This document shows, in pieces, positions 17,591 through 26,351 of a stretch of 64,000 nt of DNA. Below the pieces are notes generated by a model. That model did not search any database, was not told where the DNA came from, and was given only the letters and a program-made list of their open reading frames with translations. The position numbers were made by a program, and so were the translations under genes. This DNA is from Planctomycetota bacterium (GTDB lineage Bacteria; Planctomycetota; SZUA-567; H5-PLA8), in assembly GCA_016200135.1 (NCBI GenBank), contig JACQFI010000003.1, positions 1 to 64,000 on the forward strand, read 5' to 3'. Each line of letters begins with the position of its first letter. Position 1 is the first letter of the stretch.

Positions 17591-18814
17591 ATGAACCGAA
17601 TCGCCAAGCTCGTTCTAGTAGGTACTGTTCTCTTCGGCACCGGCATGCTGGCTATCCTGTTGATAGCCACGTCCAGCGGGGCCACCAGTCCAGCGTTTCG
17701 CACGACGGAATCTGAAAAATCCGGCGTCTCGTCACCATCTCCGGCAAAGGATTCACCCCAAGCCGCGTCCCAACCCTACACGGTTAGCATGTCTCCAATG
17801 GGGGAGGTTCGCTTTGCGCATGTCCCCGAACGCGTCGTGACATTGGACGCAAATTACAACGACATCCTGATCGCAGTACGCGAAGAGCCGAAGTTGTTGG
17901 CAACCGGATCGAACATCAATTTTAACGATTCGTTTTACGCTGAACTGACGGACGTAAAGGTGCGGATCGACCGCGACAAGCTGAAATACATGTATGGACA
18001 GGGCGGGACCATGTTCGACAAGGAATTACTGTACGCCCTGCACGCCGACGTGTACCACATCGACCCGCTACAACTGGCTCGTTCGCGAGGCTGGACCAAG
18101 GCAGACGTTGAAGAGATCGCACGTAACGTCGGGCCGTTTTTTGCAAACCGCTACAGCCGTGAAAACAGCTATTCGGGCGAAGAACCCTATGAGTACTACA
18201 CGGTATGGGAACTGGCTGAAAAAGTATCCCAAGTGTACAGGCAACCGCAACGCATCGCCCGCTTGAAGGCCCTCTACGATACCCTGATCGCATCGATTCA
18301 GAAAAAACTTCCGCCGCTCGAAAAGCGCAAGCGCATCGGCTTGGTGATCTACAACAACGGCAAGTTCCTGCCCTTCAGCCTGCTGCGCAATGGATTCGGG
18401 CAGGCGCAGTACCCCTTGATCGGAGCGCTGGATGCCTTCGAAAACATTAAAGCGTCCACATACGGCGATGGCGGTCGGGGCACGTCAGTCGACTTGGAAG
18501 GGCTTCTGGCGCTGAATCCCGAGATCCTGATCGTGCCGTGGGCCATCTACCCCGGCGCGCGGCCCACCTACGAGCGCCTGTTGAAGCTAAAGGAAGACCC
18601 GTTGGCGCAGAAGCTGACCGCGCTTCAAGAAGGCCGTGTCTATCCCGGCGGCACGCCGCTACAAGGGCCCATCGATTTTATCTTTCAGATTGAGATGGCC
18701 GCCAAACAGGTCTATCCTGAATTCTTCGGCCCCTACCGGGACGATCAGAAATATCCGCCCGCAGAGCAGCTCTTTGACCGCAAGCAGATGATTGAAATCC
18801 TGAAGAGCGATTGA
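17591..18814 (+). CDS. ABC transporter periplasmic substrate-binding protein, iron/cobalamin type
   Basis: 407 residues with an N-terminal signal or anchor helix (LVLVGTVLFGTGMLAILLIA). The mature part shows the class III binding-protein pattern: PERVVTLDANYNDILIAV near the start, KRKRIGLVIYNNGKFLPFS at the start of the second lobe, and SVDLEGLLALNPEILIVPW. It is larger than typical FepB/BtuF and has an insert with many Tyr and charged residues (about 115-205). Encoded just before the permease and ATPase, it should bind the chelate delivered by the TonB receptor. Confidence 0.85.
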   Translation: MNRIAKLVLVGTVLFGTGMLAILLIATSSGATSPAFRTTESEKSGVSSPSPAKDSPQAASQPYTVSMSPMGEVRFAHVPERVVTLDANYNDILIAVREEPKLLATGSNINFNDSFYAELTDVKVRIDRDKLKYMYGQGGTMFDKELLYALHADVYHIDPLQLARSRGWTKADVEEIARNVGPFFANRYSRENSYSGEEPYEYYTVWELAEKVSQVYRQPQRIARLKALYDTLIASIQKKLPPLEKRKRIGLVIYNNGKFLPFSLLRNGFGQAQYPLIGALDAFENIKASTYGDGGRGTSVDLEGLLALNPEILIVPWAIYPGARPTYERLLKLKEDPLAQKLTALQEGRVYPGGTPLQGPIDFIFQIEMAAKQVYPEFFGPYRDDQKYPPAEQLFDRKQMIEILKSD

Positions 18815-18833
18815 GCGAGGCAAGTCCTTCAGA

Positions 18834-19955
18834 ATGTCCATCCAATCCATAGCGGCGAAAAAATCCGAACGGCGGAGCCGCAGGGCTCTGGCGGGTCTGA
18901 TCGCGGTCTCATCGCTGATTGTGCTTGCCGCGACGGCCGTTCAGACGGCCGCAGGTTCCTACGGCATGTCGTGGCATGAAGCCCTTGCGGCACTGGCGGA
19001 TGCGAAGGTGTGGGGCGACCCCACGATGCTAGTGCACCTTGTCTTCGGCAAAAATATCGCGCACGCACTGGGCTTGGGCGATCCCGACGCTCTGTCTGTG
19101 ACGACACTAGTTGTTTGGAATGTGCGCCTTCCTCGCGTGCTCGTGGGCATCATGGTCGGGATCAATCTGGCGTATTCGGGGTGCATCTTCCAGGCCATTA
19201 CGCGTAACGAACTGGCAAGCCCTTATTTGCTTGGCGTCAGTTCTGGTGCAGGATTGGCGATTATACTGGTACTGGTGTTCTTTCCCGTCATGGGCGTCCA
19301 TATGCCGCTGATCGCCATGCTCGGCGGAGGTGCGGCCTTTTTTGTGGTCTACCTAATTGCATGGAACCGCGGAACCAGCCCCGTGCGGCTGGTGCTTGCT
19401 GGCGTGATCGTCGGAGCCATTGCCGGATCGCTGCAGACGGCAATCTTTTTTTTCATCAAGGACGTCTCTGTGATGCAGAACGCGATGTCCTGGACAACGG
19501 GCTCGCTTACCGGCTGCGGCTGGGAACAGGTCCGTCTGGCGACGCCCTGGACGATCCTCTGCGTGGTGCTGGGTCTTTCGGCGTCACGGTATCTCGACGT
19601 GTTGCTCCTGGGCGACCCGATGGCCAAGGCTCTTGGGATGCCGGTGGAACGTGTGCGCTTTCTACTCGCGGCTACAGCCATACTAGCTGCAGGCGCCGCC
19701 GTTTCGGTAGCGGGCTTGATAGGCTTTGTAGGCCTGATCGTTCCGCACATCGTCCGCAGCGTGACCGGCAGTTCCCACCGGATGCTGCTGGTCGGGTGCC
19801 TGTTTTCCGGTCCGGCGTTGCTCACAAGCGCCGATGCGGCCGCGCGACTGGCGCTGAACCCAGTCCAGATTCCCGTCGGCATCGTGACCGGCATTCTCGG
19901 CGGCGTATTCTTCCTTTACTTGATGCGCCGCAAGCAGGAGATCGGAAAGCTGTGA
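18834..19955 (+). CDS. ABC transporter permease, FecCD family
   Basis: 373 residues with about nine to ten membrane segments. Family marks include VVWNVRLPRVLVGIMVGINLAYSGCIFQAITRNELASPYLLGVSSGAGLA in the first third (here split only to name the RLPR and LGVSSGA blocks) and VSVAGLIGFVGLIVPHIVR in the last third, the loop that contacts the ATPase. It imports iron-siderophore or related chelates across the inner membrane. Its TGA overlaps the GTG of the ATPase gene. Confidence 0.93.
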   Translation: MSIQSIAAKKSERRSRRALAGLIAVSSLIVLAATAVQTAAGSYGMSWHEALAALADAKVWGDPTMLVHLVFGKNIAHALGLGDPDALSVTTLVVWNVRLPRVLVGIMVGINLAYSGCIFQAITRNELASPYLLGVSSGAGLAIILVLVFFPVMGVHMPLIAMLGGGAAFFVVYLIAWNRGTSPVRLVLAGVIVGAIAGSLQTAIFFFIKDVSVMQNAMSWTTGSLTGCGWEQVRLATPWTILCVVLGLSASRYLDVLLLGDPMAKALGMPVERVRFLLAATAILAAGAAVSVAGLIGFVGLIVPHIVRSVTGSSHRMLLVGCLFSGPALLTSADAAARLALNPVQIPVGIVTGILGGVFFLYLMRRKQEIGKL

Positions 19956-20803
19956 ACGATCCAGAACCCGCTGCTCATGGCCTCTCCGGCGAACACCTGC
20001 GCGTGCGCTACCACGCGCAGCAGCCGCCCGTCGTGGATGACGAATCCATCCTCGTACCCATAGGAAAAATCACGGCACTGATCGGGCCCAACGGATCGGG
20101 CAAGAGCACGCTCTTGAAAATCTTGGCCCGCCAGTTGGTCCCGGAGCAGGGTCGCGTGATCTTGGACGGCAAAGATATCGCGACTATGCCGGGGCGTGAA
20201 CTCGCGCGAAAGTTGGGCATCCTGTTCCAAGAAAACGTGGCGCCGGGCGACATCAGCGTCGAAGACTTGGCCTTTCACGGTCGCTATCCGCACCGCAAAC
20301 TCTTCGAAGTATTAACTCTGGAAGACGATGCGGCCGTAAATCATGCGCTAAAACTGGCGGGAGTCGAACCCCTCAGGCACCGTCCAATCAGCCAACTCAG
20401 TGGAGGCCAGCGGCAACTGGCGTGGGTCGCCATGGTGTTGGCGCAGGCACCAGCCTATCTATTTCTGGACGAGCCGACCACGTTTCTCGACTTGGCGCAC
20501 CAACTTGAAGTCATGGCCGTCATTCGAAAACTAAATCTCGACCTAGGTAAGACCATCATCTTGGTGGTGCACGATTTGAATCTCGCCGCGCGCTATGCCG
20601 ATCACCTCTGCGCCATGCGCGACGGCCGCATCGTGGCGACGGGATCTCCAGTAGAAGTACTCACCGCTTCCATCATGCGTCACGTTTTCAACATTGAAGC
20701 TCTGATTCTACATGACGAATTCGGCCAAGTCCTCGCCTGCAACCCGATCCGGGTAATTGATTCAGGCCCAGGAATTGTTTCTTCGCAGGTACCTCAGATA
20801 TAA
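19952..20803 (+). CDS. ABC transporter ATP-binding protein, FecE/FepC type
   Basis: 283 residues from GTG 19952, which overlaps the permease stop. Walker A is GPNGSGKST, the Q-loop is LFQENVAPGDIS, the signature is LSGGQRQ, Walker B is YLFLDEPTTFLD and the switch His is in VVHDLNLAARYAD. The frame is open for another 590 bases upstream but that part overlaps the permease and is not coding. It is the last gene of the operon; no hairpin terminator was seen after it. Confidence 0.93.
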   Translation: MNDPEPAAHGLSGEHLRVRYHAQQPPVVDDESILVPIGKITALIGPNGSGKSTLLKILARQLVPEQGRVILDGKDIATMPGRELARKLGILFQENVAPGDISVEDLAFHGRYPHRKLFEVLTLEDDAAVNHALKLAGVEPLRHRPISQLSGGQRQLAWVAMVLAQAPAYLFLDEPTTFLDLAHQLEVMAVIRKLNLDLGKTIILVVHDLNLAARYADHLCAMRDGRIVATGSPVEVLTASIMRHVFNIEALILHDEFGQVLACNPIRVIDSGPGIVSSQVPQI

Positions 20804-21062
20804 AGGCCCAAATAGAAATTAACTTTTGATAAGCGACCGTCATTTAAGAAAATGAAAATACGTAACGACAAGTTTGTGAAAATGAGTCGGAGGAAATCGG
20901 CCCAGTGATGGAGGGAACCGAAAGCAAAAATGTACATGGGATGCCAAAAACACGACATCCGTCGATATAGGCACACCATGATCCACTGCCTATTCATCAT
21001 TCTATCGTTCTGCTGGAATGGTGTTAGAATCCGCCCTGTTCACAGCACTTCAAACTGGCACC
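20804..21062. other. Intergenic AT-rich stretch, start of integrated element region
   Basis: No gene supported. Together with the IS remnant and hairpin described next, the gap from 20804 to 21680 has no intact coding sequence. Confidence 0.4.
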
Positions 21063-21257
21063 TCATTTGCCCCTTGCGACCCCATGCTCCCAGCGCAAGC
21101 CCATACGAAGGCGGCGATGATCCCGTTGCGAAACCGTAGCGCAATGCACGTCCTGGACCCGCTGACCTACTCCAAGCATCAAACGCCGCTTGGCGGCCGG
21201 AACATTGGACCGCCAGTTGATGCGGCCTTCGCGGTCGGTTAGCTCGTGGCGTTTCAT
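21063..21257 (-). mobile_element. Possible IS5-type transposase N-terminal remnant
   Basis: A minus-strand frame starts MKRHELTDREGRI after an AGGAG site. MKRHELTD followed by an acidic/aromatic helix is the usual opening of IS5-family transposases. The rest of the 64 residues does not fit the family and the DDE core is absent, so at most this is a decayed end. Confidence 0.3.
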
Positions 21258-21334
21258 GGACGCAACTCCTCACTCCCCCAAGGAGATGTTTCGTCCACTG
21301 CCTTGATATAGCCAATAATGCGCTAAAAGCGCAA

Positions 21335-21382
21335 GCGAGATGGCTCATATTCAAGCTCTTGCTTGAATATGAGCCATCTCGC
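21335..21382. repeat. Perfect 22-bp inverted repeat with 4-base loop
   Basis: The arm beginning GCGAGATGGCTCATATTC at 21335 ends at 21356, four bases TCTT follow, and the exact reverse complement runs 21361-21382. No T run follows on either strand, so it is not a standard terminator. Two IS ends in head-to-head contact would give this structure. Confidence 0.8.
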
Positions 21383-21680
21383 ACGAAATAAATAAAGCAA
21401 GGGTAGCATTGTCGTCTAAGTACATTCGAAAGCCAAGAGGGTCAAGAATGCCTACATATTCCGTGAATGCGAAGACAATTGATGGGTTCTTAGTCATCGT
21501 TTCAAACGAATTGATGCCGAGGGCAATGGAAATTTTGTCCGCACTATTGTATCTATATTATGAACGAATTTGCGTTATTATTACTGTAGATATCAGGAAC
21601 AATTGTATCTAAAAAGTAACCTCAAAAGAGGTAATATATAATGTGCTAGAGAATATAATTTCTGCTAAAAGTCAATTTGC

Positions 21681-22301
21681 TCAAAATGGCTTCCAGACGA
21701 TTCCGACGATGGACGCTAACACTTCGGTCTTCCAGGTAATTCGCATTCCGGTCTTTATGGGGATCCAGGAATCGTGATTGTTTTTGCGAGCCAGAATGTG
21801 ATTTGGCTTGCCCGAAACAATGGCCAGACGGCTTGCAGGTGTCGGCTCCTGGGACACTAGCAGAAGGTCCCCAGGATTAAGTTGCCCCTCACGGTCATTG
21901 TTCGGCATGCGAAGGATGTAAGGCAATTTTGACCGGTTAGCCGCAAGCGCTGCTGCGCCAGCTAGATTCGTCCAAGTTCCCAACCAGGAAGGGCAGTCTA
22001 GTGGTGGGCCAATATGAACAACGTCTAACAAGGGTAATGAGAGAAAGTCCTTGGGGCCATCAGAGAGCACTACTCGCTTCATACTTCCTTGTCCGAATAG
22101 CAGCCATTCAAAGCTGACTCCGAATTCATCGGCGAAGCGGCGGGCCGTCAGTTCGGTGAGTCCGCGGTGCATATTCTTGATGTCCGAGATGTATTTCGGG
22201 GAAACACCTATTCTAGTTGCGATTTGAACCTGGGTTAAGCCCAGAGCCTCAAGGGCCGTGAGAAGTTGATTGAACCGAGACCAACGTTCTTCCGTTATCA
22301 T
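21681..22301 (-). CDS. XRE-type repressor with S24/LexA-like C-terminal fold lacking the catalytic serine
   Basis: 206 residues from ATG 22301 (GGAG six bases upstream; ATG 22313 is the alternative). The N-terminal helix-turn-helix is LTQVQIATRIGVSPKYISDIKN. The C-terminal half follows the S24 repressor pattern: PYILRMPNND, then LNPGDLLLVSQEPTPASRLAIVSG and a closing SIVGIVWKPF. Where cleavable repressors have G-[DN]-S-M this protein has NND, so it probably cannot self-cleave. It is divergent from the hypothetical gene and recombinase to its right and likely represses them. Confidence 0.8.
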   Translation of the reverse strand: MITEERWSRFNQLLTALEALGLTQVQIATRIGVSPKYISDIKNMHRGLTELTARRFADEFGVSFEWLLFGQGSMKRVVLSDGPKDFLSLPLLDVVHIGPPLDCPSWLGTWTNLAGAAALAANRSKLPYILRMPNNDREGQLNPGDLLLVSQEPTPASRLAIVSGKPNHILARKNNHDSWIPIKTGMRITWKTEVLASIVGIVWKPF

Positions 22302-22351
22302 TTCCTTCTCCATTGCCTCAAATCTCTCAAAGTACCATTGAAACTACCCTA

Positions 22352-22380
22352 TTGACGTATTTAGCAAGTGGAGATATAAG
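22352..22380 (+). promoter_or_regulatory. Sigma-70-type promoter of the recombinase operon
   Basis: TTGACG at 22352-22357 and TATAAG at 22375-22380 are separated by exactly 17 bases. A small dyad TCAA-N7-TTGA at 22327-22341 lies just upstream, between this promoter and the repressor gene, and could be an operator. Confidence 0.65.
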
Positions 22381-22408
22381 GCGTGAGTAGGCTATGGAGC
22401 ATGCGACT

Positions 22409-22909
22409 ATGAAAAAGTCCTTTGTTCTTACTGACCGTGGTACTCTCAACTCGAAAGATGAAGAGCTAGTTTGGTCGGAGTTAGTTTACATTGGAGTCCT
22501 CGGCGCCAGTTTCCTTCGAAAAAGCGGCTTCTTCCGGTCAAGGGGAATACAGGCAATAGACATCAAGCAACTGTCTCCCGGGTTCGTAGCCGATGTGGGG
22601 GGACTGGCATGCATCATTTTATGGTTACGGCGAGGCCTAATCACATTTCTCCGCCAGGAGGATCGGATTGCGCTCGCCAAAGCAATCCGCGAATTCTTTG
22701 GCAAGCGGGAAGAAGAGAAAGAGGCCGTTCTGGCTCTTACGGTAGTTGTCGCATGGTGGAATAATTTTGCCCGTGAAGGACGCCAGAGACTGGGCGCAGA
22801 AATCGTCTTTCACGCCGAGCCACCCACCGATGAGGAACTAGACGCGCTGTGCGAGTTCCTTTGGGAGAACAGGAACGACGGAGTTCTCCAGCAGAGGCCG
22901 GGATCCTGA
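22409..22909 (+). CDS. Hypothetical protein of the integrated element
   Basis: 166 residues from ATG 22409 (GGAG nine bases upstream); an ATG at 22394 is in frame. A hydrophobic stretch ADVGGLACIILWLRRGLITFL and ALTVVVAWWNNFA are visible but the protein looks soluble overall. Not recognised. It lies 13 bases before the recombinase gene, in the same transcript, so it may be an accessory factor of the element. Confidence 0.65.
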   Translation: MKKSFVLTDRGTLNSKDEELVWSELVYIGVLGASFLRKSGFFRSRGIQAIDIKQLSPGFVADVGGLACIILWLRRGLITFLRQEDRIALAKAIREFFGKREEEKEAVLALTVVVAWWNNFAREGRQRLGAEIVFHAEPPTDEELDALCEFLWENRNDGVLQQRPGS

Positions 22910-22922
22910 AAGGAGGCGTTGG

Positions 22923-24911
22923 ATGACACGAAGCAGTCGATCTAAGTGCGGCCGCGCCGAATTTTATTTTCGGGATTCAGGCGGCCGCCACGAATGTACA
23001 CCCGCACAATATGTCGCTTGGGCGGCTAGTGATGCCAAAAAGCGAGGGTTGAAGTTTGGCGGAACTTCTGAACAGATTGAACGTATGATAAAAAACAACA
23101 TCGCGAGCGAAGGCGACCTATTCTTGGATTACGATGTTTCAGGGAATCTGTTTGTCCGACGTGGGCTGGATGCCTTGGTTCGGGCGGCACAGGACGATCC
23201 AACGATCAGTCACATTTACATTCCAAGACGTGATCGTTTGGCCCGGCCAGAAGATCCGCTGGATGGCGTCAGGATGGAAAATGTTCTGCGCGAGATGGGG
23301 CTTACGTTGGTTTTCATGGATCGCGGCGAGGTCGGGCCGATATCCAAAGGCGGCAAACGTGATCTCGGAGATCTGATTCTATCGCTCGTTGACTACGATG
23401 CGTCTGGAAAGTTCGCTTACGACCTGGCTCACAAGATGGTCCTTGCTCAGATTGAGTTGGCAAAGGGTGGATTCAGTACCGGAGGCCGGCCACCTTATGG
23501 CTTTCGTCGGTGGCTTGTAAGGGAAGACGGTACTCCAGTTCGCGAACTCCAGGATCGAGAACATGTCCGGATGGCTGGCCACCATGTGGTGTGGCTGCCT
23601 GGACCTGAGGAAGAGTTGAGTTTAATCAGACGTATTTTAGAGTTGCTTGAAGCAAATCCTGCATCGCGGGTTGCGGCCATGCTCAACAAGGAGGGGGTAC
23701 CTTCGCCTGATGCGGGCCGGTCTCGAAAAGACCGTGGTTTCACGCATCAGGTAAGCGGCCTATGGAACCAGAGCACTATCATCAGTATTGCGCGCAACAC
23801 GCTGCTTAACGCCGTCGTAACCTTCGGGAGACGCAGTATGGGGCGGTTGCTTCGTACCTCTCCAGATGGTGCTCGCGAACTCGCCGAGCATGAGCGACTA
23901 CCGGATCAAAAGGTTAAAGTGGTTCAGAATCCCCCAACGCACCAGATTACTGCGCCTGCCACGTTTGATCCCCTCGTCTCACTGGAGAAGCTCGAAGGCC
24001 TGCGCAAGAAGCTCGATGCGAGAGCCGGTTCACAGAAGGGCAAGCCACGGTCCCGTAATCCCGAGCAGAATCCCCTGGGATGTAGGGTTTTCGATTTGAA
24101 CTGCGGCTGGCCTATGTATCGCGCGCCTTACGAGAAAACCTATCGGTACAAGTGTGGTCAGTACATGCAGAGTCACGGGGCTCGATGTTTCCACAACTCG
24201 ATTGATGGTCCGATGGCGCAGATGTTTGTATTGGCCAGTATCCAACAGCGATTCTCCGATGAAAAGACGCAGCAACGCATCAGGCGCAAGATTGAGCGGT
24301 TAGCTGCGCAACGAGATCATGGCCATGCCGAAGGCCAAGAATTGGGTTCGAAGGAAGCCCAGTTGGCGGATATTTCCCGGAAACTAGAAACCATAACGGA
24401 AAACATGGCTCTTGCGGAGACACCCGAACAGCGTAAGGCGATGGCCACTATCTTTGATTGTAAGATGGCTGAGAAAAAGGAAGTGGAGGCGGCAATTCAG
24501 GCGCTCAAACTCAAGAAGTTCCAGAATGGCAATCGAGCGGTTGAGGTCGAGAAGGCTCTTACACTGCTGGACCGTTTGTGCGAAAGCTCAAAGAATATGC
24601 AGGATTCGACCTCTACGGTCCGACTCTTCAATGAGTTGAACGTTCGGCTGTTCTTGAGATTTGAACCCACAGTGAGCGGTAAGAGAATGCTGAATACGCT
24701 TGTGGGTGGGCTATTGACCATGGGGGCGGCTGCAATGCCCATTACCCCATACGAGGGACCTACTGCCAGAAAGGACATTAAACCGGTGCCGGTGGACTCT
24801 GTGCTGACCGGGACCTGCGGGGATTTGAACAAAATGCCACCCCGCGAACCTGAGGAGAAGGGTCGAGAAGTGGGGTCGTTAAGAAATGTTGGTCGGGGCG
24901 ACAGGATTTGA
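22923..24911 (+). CDS. Large serine recombinase
   Basis: 662 residues, start fixed by AAGGAGG six bases upstream. The resolvase domain begins with FYFRDS (Tyr15, Arg17, Ser19 in the Y-x-R-x-S position), has DYDVSG and HIYIPRRDRLAR with the catalytic Arg, and is followed by a recombinase domain (GGRPPYGFRR, SIARNTLLNAVV), a zinc-ribbon-like part with two lone Cys pairs lost or spread (FDLNCGW, YRYKCGQY, ARCFHN) and a coiled coil (about 455-560). About 30 extra residues follow Ser19 before the usual Q helix, which is atypical. Its last 22 bases lie inside the 3' end of tRNA-Pro on the other strand, which points to integration at that tRNA. Confidence 0.88.
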   Translation: MTRSSRSKCGRAEFYFRDSGGRHECTPAQYVAWAASDAKKRGLKFGGTSEQIERMIKNNIASEGDLFLDYDVSGNLFVRRGLDALVRAAQDDPTISHIYIPRRDRLARPEDPLDGVRMENVLREMGLTLVFMDRGEVGPISKGGKRDLGDLILSLVDYDASGKFAYDLAHKMVLAQIELAKGGFSTGGRPPYGFRRWLVREDGTPVRELQDREHVRMAGHHVVWLPGPEEELSLIRRILELLEANPASRVAAMLNKEGVPSPDAGRSRKDRGFTHQVSGLWNQSTIISIARNTLLNAVVTFGRRSMGRLLRTSPDGARELAEHERLPDQKVKVVQNPPTHQITAPATFDPLVSLEKLEGLRKKLDARAGSQKGKPRSRNPEQNPLGCRVFDLNCGWPMYRAPYEKTYRYKCGQYMQSHGARCFHNSIDGPMAQMFVLASIQQRFSDEKTQQRIRRKIERLAAQRDHGHAEGQELGSKEAQLADISRKLETITENMALAETPEQRKAMATIFDCKMAEKKEVEAAIQALKLKKFQNGNRAVEVEKALTLLDRLCESSKNMQDSTSTVRLFNELNVRLFLRFEPTVSGKRMLNTLVGGLLTMGAAAMPITPYEGPTARKDIKPVPVDSVLTGTCGDLNKMPPREPEEKGREVGSLRNVGRGDRI

Positions 24912-24968
24912 ACCTGCGACCTCTGCGTCCCGAACGCAGCGCTCTAAGCCAAGCTGAGCTACGCCCCG
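24893..24968 (-). tRNA. tRNA-Pro (CGG)
   Basis: Reads 5' CGGGGCG ... CGCCCCG 3' with a 7-bp acceptor stem, GAGC D-arm partner, anticodon stem CTGCG/CGCAG with loop TTCGGGA (anticodon CGG) and T-arm GCAGG-TTCAAAT-CCTGT. Discriminator A is followed by CCA encoded at 24892-24890. The recombinase gene overlaps its 3' end. Confidence 0.95.
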
Positions 24969-25158
24969 TGAGAAGGACAGATCGGTTGGAAGACCCGCGC
25001 ACCGGTGCTGCGTACGCTATTCCGGTACGCCATTGAGGCGCTCTTCATAGCCCAGCGTGCCTCGCGGGTCAAGCGCATGGAACGGGCTTTGGCGCCAGGC
25101 GCGGAAATCGCCCGCCCGTTCGTTTGTCTTTCCCGCGGAATCCTCTAAGATGCTCTGC

Positions 25159-26244
25159 ATGTGGGACGAAGTCGAAAAGAACGGCAAGCGCTTCCTCGAG
25201 CTCCGGCAGCTCATCGAGGACCCCGCCAGCCCCGGCAAGCCCCAGTACCCTGCGTGGCTCAAGGAGTACGGCCGCCTCACCAAGTTCGGCGCGCTGTACG
25301 AGCAGTTCCTCGCCGCCGATAAGAGCGTGAAGGAGGCCGAGGCCATCCTCAAGGACGCCTCTGCCGACGCGGATTTCAAGGCCCTCGCCAAAGAGGAATT
25401 GAGCGGCAACAAGACCGCGCTCGACGAAGCGCGCAACGCGCTGCTCGATCTCGTCGCGACCGAAGACGAGGACGCGGGGCGCAACGTTATCGTAGAGATC
25501 TACGCCGGCGTGGGCGGCGACGAGTCCGCGCTCTGGGTCGGCGACCTCTTCGAAATGTACAAGCGCTACTGCGACCGCAGGGGTTGGAAAATGGTCGTGC
25601 AGGACACCTCGGAAGGCAACGCGGGCGGCATGAGCGAAGTCTCGTTCCGCGTCGAAGGCGCGGGCGCGTTCGGCGACTTCCGCTTCGAGGGCGGCGGGCA
25701 CCGCGTCCAGCGCGTGCCCAAGACCGAGACTCAGGGGCGCATCCACACCAGCATGGCGCGCGTGGCCGTGCTGCCTGAAGTGGAAGACGTTGAAGTCCAG
25801 GTCGATCCGAAGGAAGTGAAGGAGACCTTCTGCGCCGCCGGCGGCCCGGGCGGGCAGAACGTCAACAAGGTCGCCTCGCAGTGCCAACTCAAGCACATTC
25901 CCACAGGCATCACGGTCCGCTGCATGGAGACCCGCAGCCAGCGCATGAATCAGCAGCGCGCGTGGCAGATCCTGCGTTCCAAACTCTATGCGCTGAAAAA
26001 AGCCGAGGCCGACAAGAACCGCAGCGACCAGCGCCTGGGCCAGATCGGCTCCGGCGACCGCAGCGACCGCATCCGCACCTACAACTTTCCGCAGGCCCGC
26101 TGCACCGACCACCGCCTGGAAGGCGAGGACAAGAACTGGCCCATCCAGGCGATGATGGAAGGCAAGCTCGAAGACGTGCTCGCCCGGCTGAAGGAAGTCC
26201 GCCGCAAGGGCGGCGCGGGCAACACGGCCTCTGCGGCCAATTAA
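25159..26244 (+). CDS. prfA: Peptide chain release factor 1
   Basis: 361 residues from ATG 25159 (ATG 25150 is an alternative), the normal RF1 length. Class I release factor that frees the nascent protein at UAA and UAG. The GGQ loop is AAGGPGGQNVNK. The codon-recognition region is GGHRVQRVPKTETQGRIHTS, with PxT rather than the SPF of RF2. GSGDRSDRIRTYNFPQ near the end is also RF1-like. It is followed by prmC, which methylates the GGQ glutamine, the classic pairing. Confidence 0.95.
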   Translation: MWDEVEKNGKRFLELRQLIEDPASPGKPQYPAWLKEYGRLTKFGALYEQFLAADKSVKEAEAILKDASADADFKALAKEELSGNKTALDEARNALLDLVATEDEDAGRNVIVEIYAGVGGDESALWVGDLFEMYKRYCDRRGWKMVVQDTSEGNAGGMSEVSFRVEGAGAFGDFRFEGGGHRVQRVPKTETQGRIHTSMARVAVLPEVEDVEVQVDPKEVKETFCAAGGPGGQNVNKVASQCQLKHIPTGITVRCMETRSQRMNQQRAWQILRSKLYALKKAEADKNRSDQRLGQIGSGDRSDRIRTYNFPQARCTDHRLEGEDKNWPIQAMMEGKLEDVLARLKEVRRKGGAGNTASAAN

Positions 26245-26351
26245 GCCGCTGCGCGCTCTGTTGGAACTCCCTCCTTAAGTATGGAGGGAATACGTGGCGC
26301 GGCCGTGGGTGTTCGAACGAACAATCTCAGGATCGGAGCCTGGAACCGCGC

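Noticed and set aside
19361..19951. 197-codon N-terminal extension of the ABC ATPase
   Set aside because: Overlaps the FecCD permease in another frame; the ATPase starts at GTG 19952 with a GTGA overlap.
21409..21612. 67-codon plus frame near the hairpin
   Set aside because: No ribosome site or recognisable feature.
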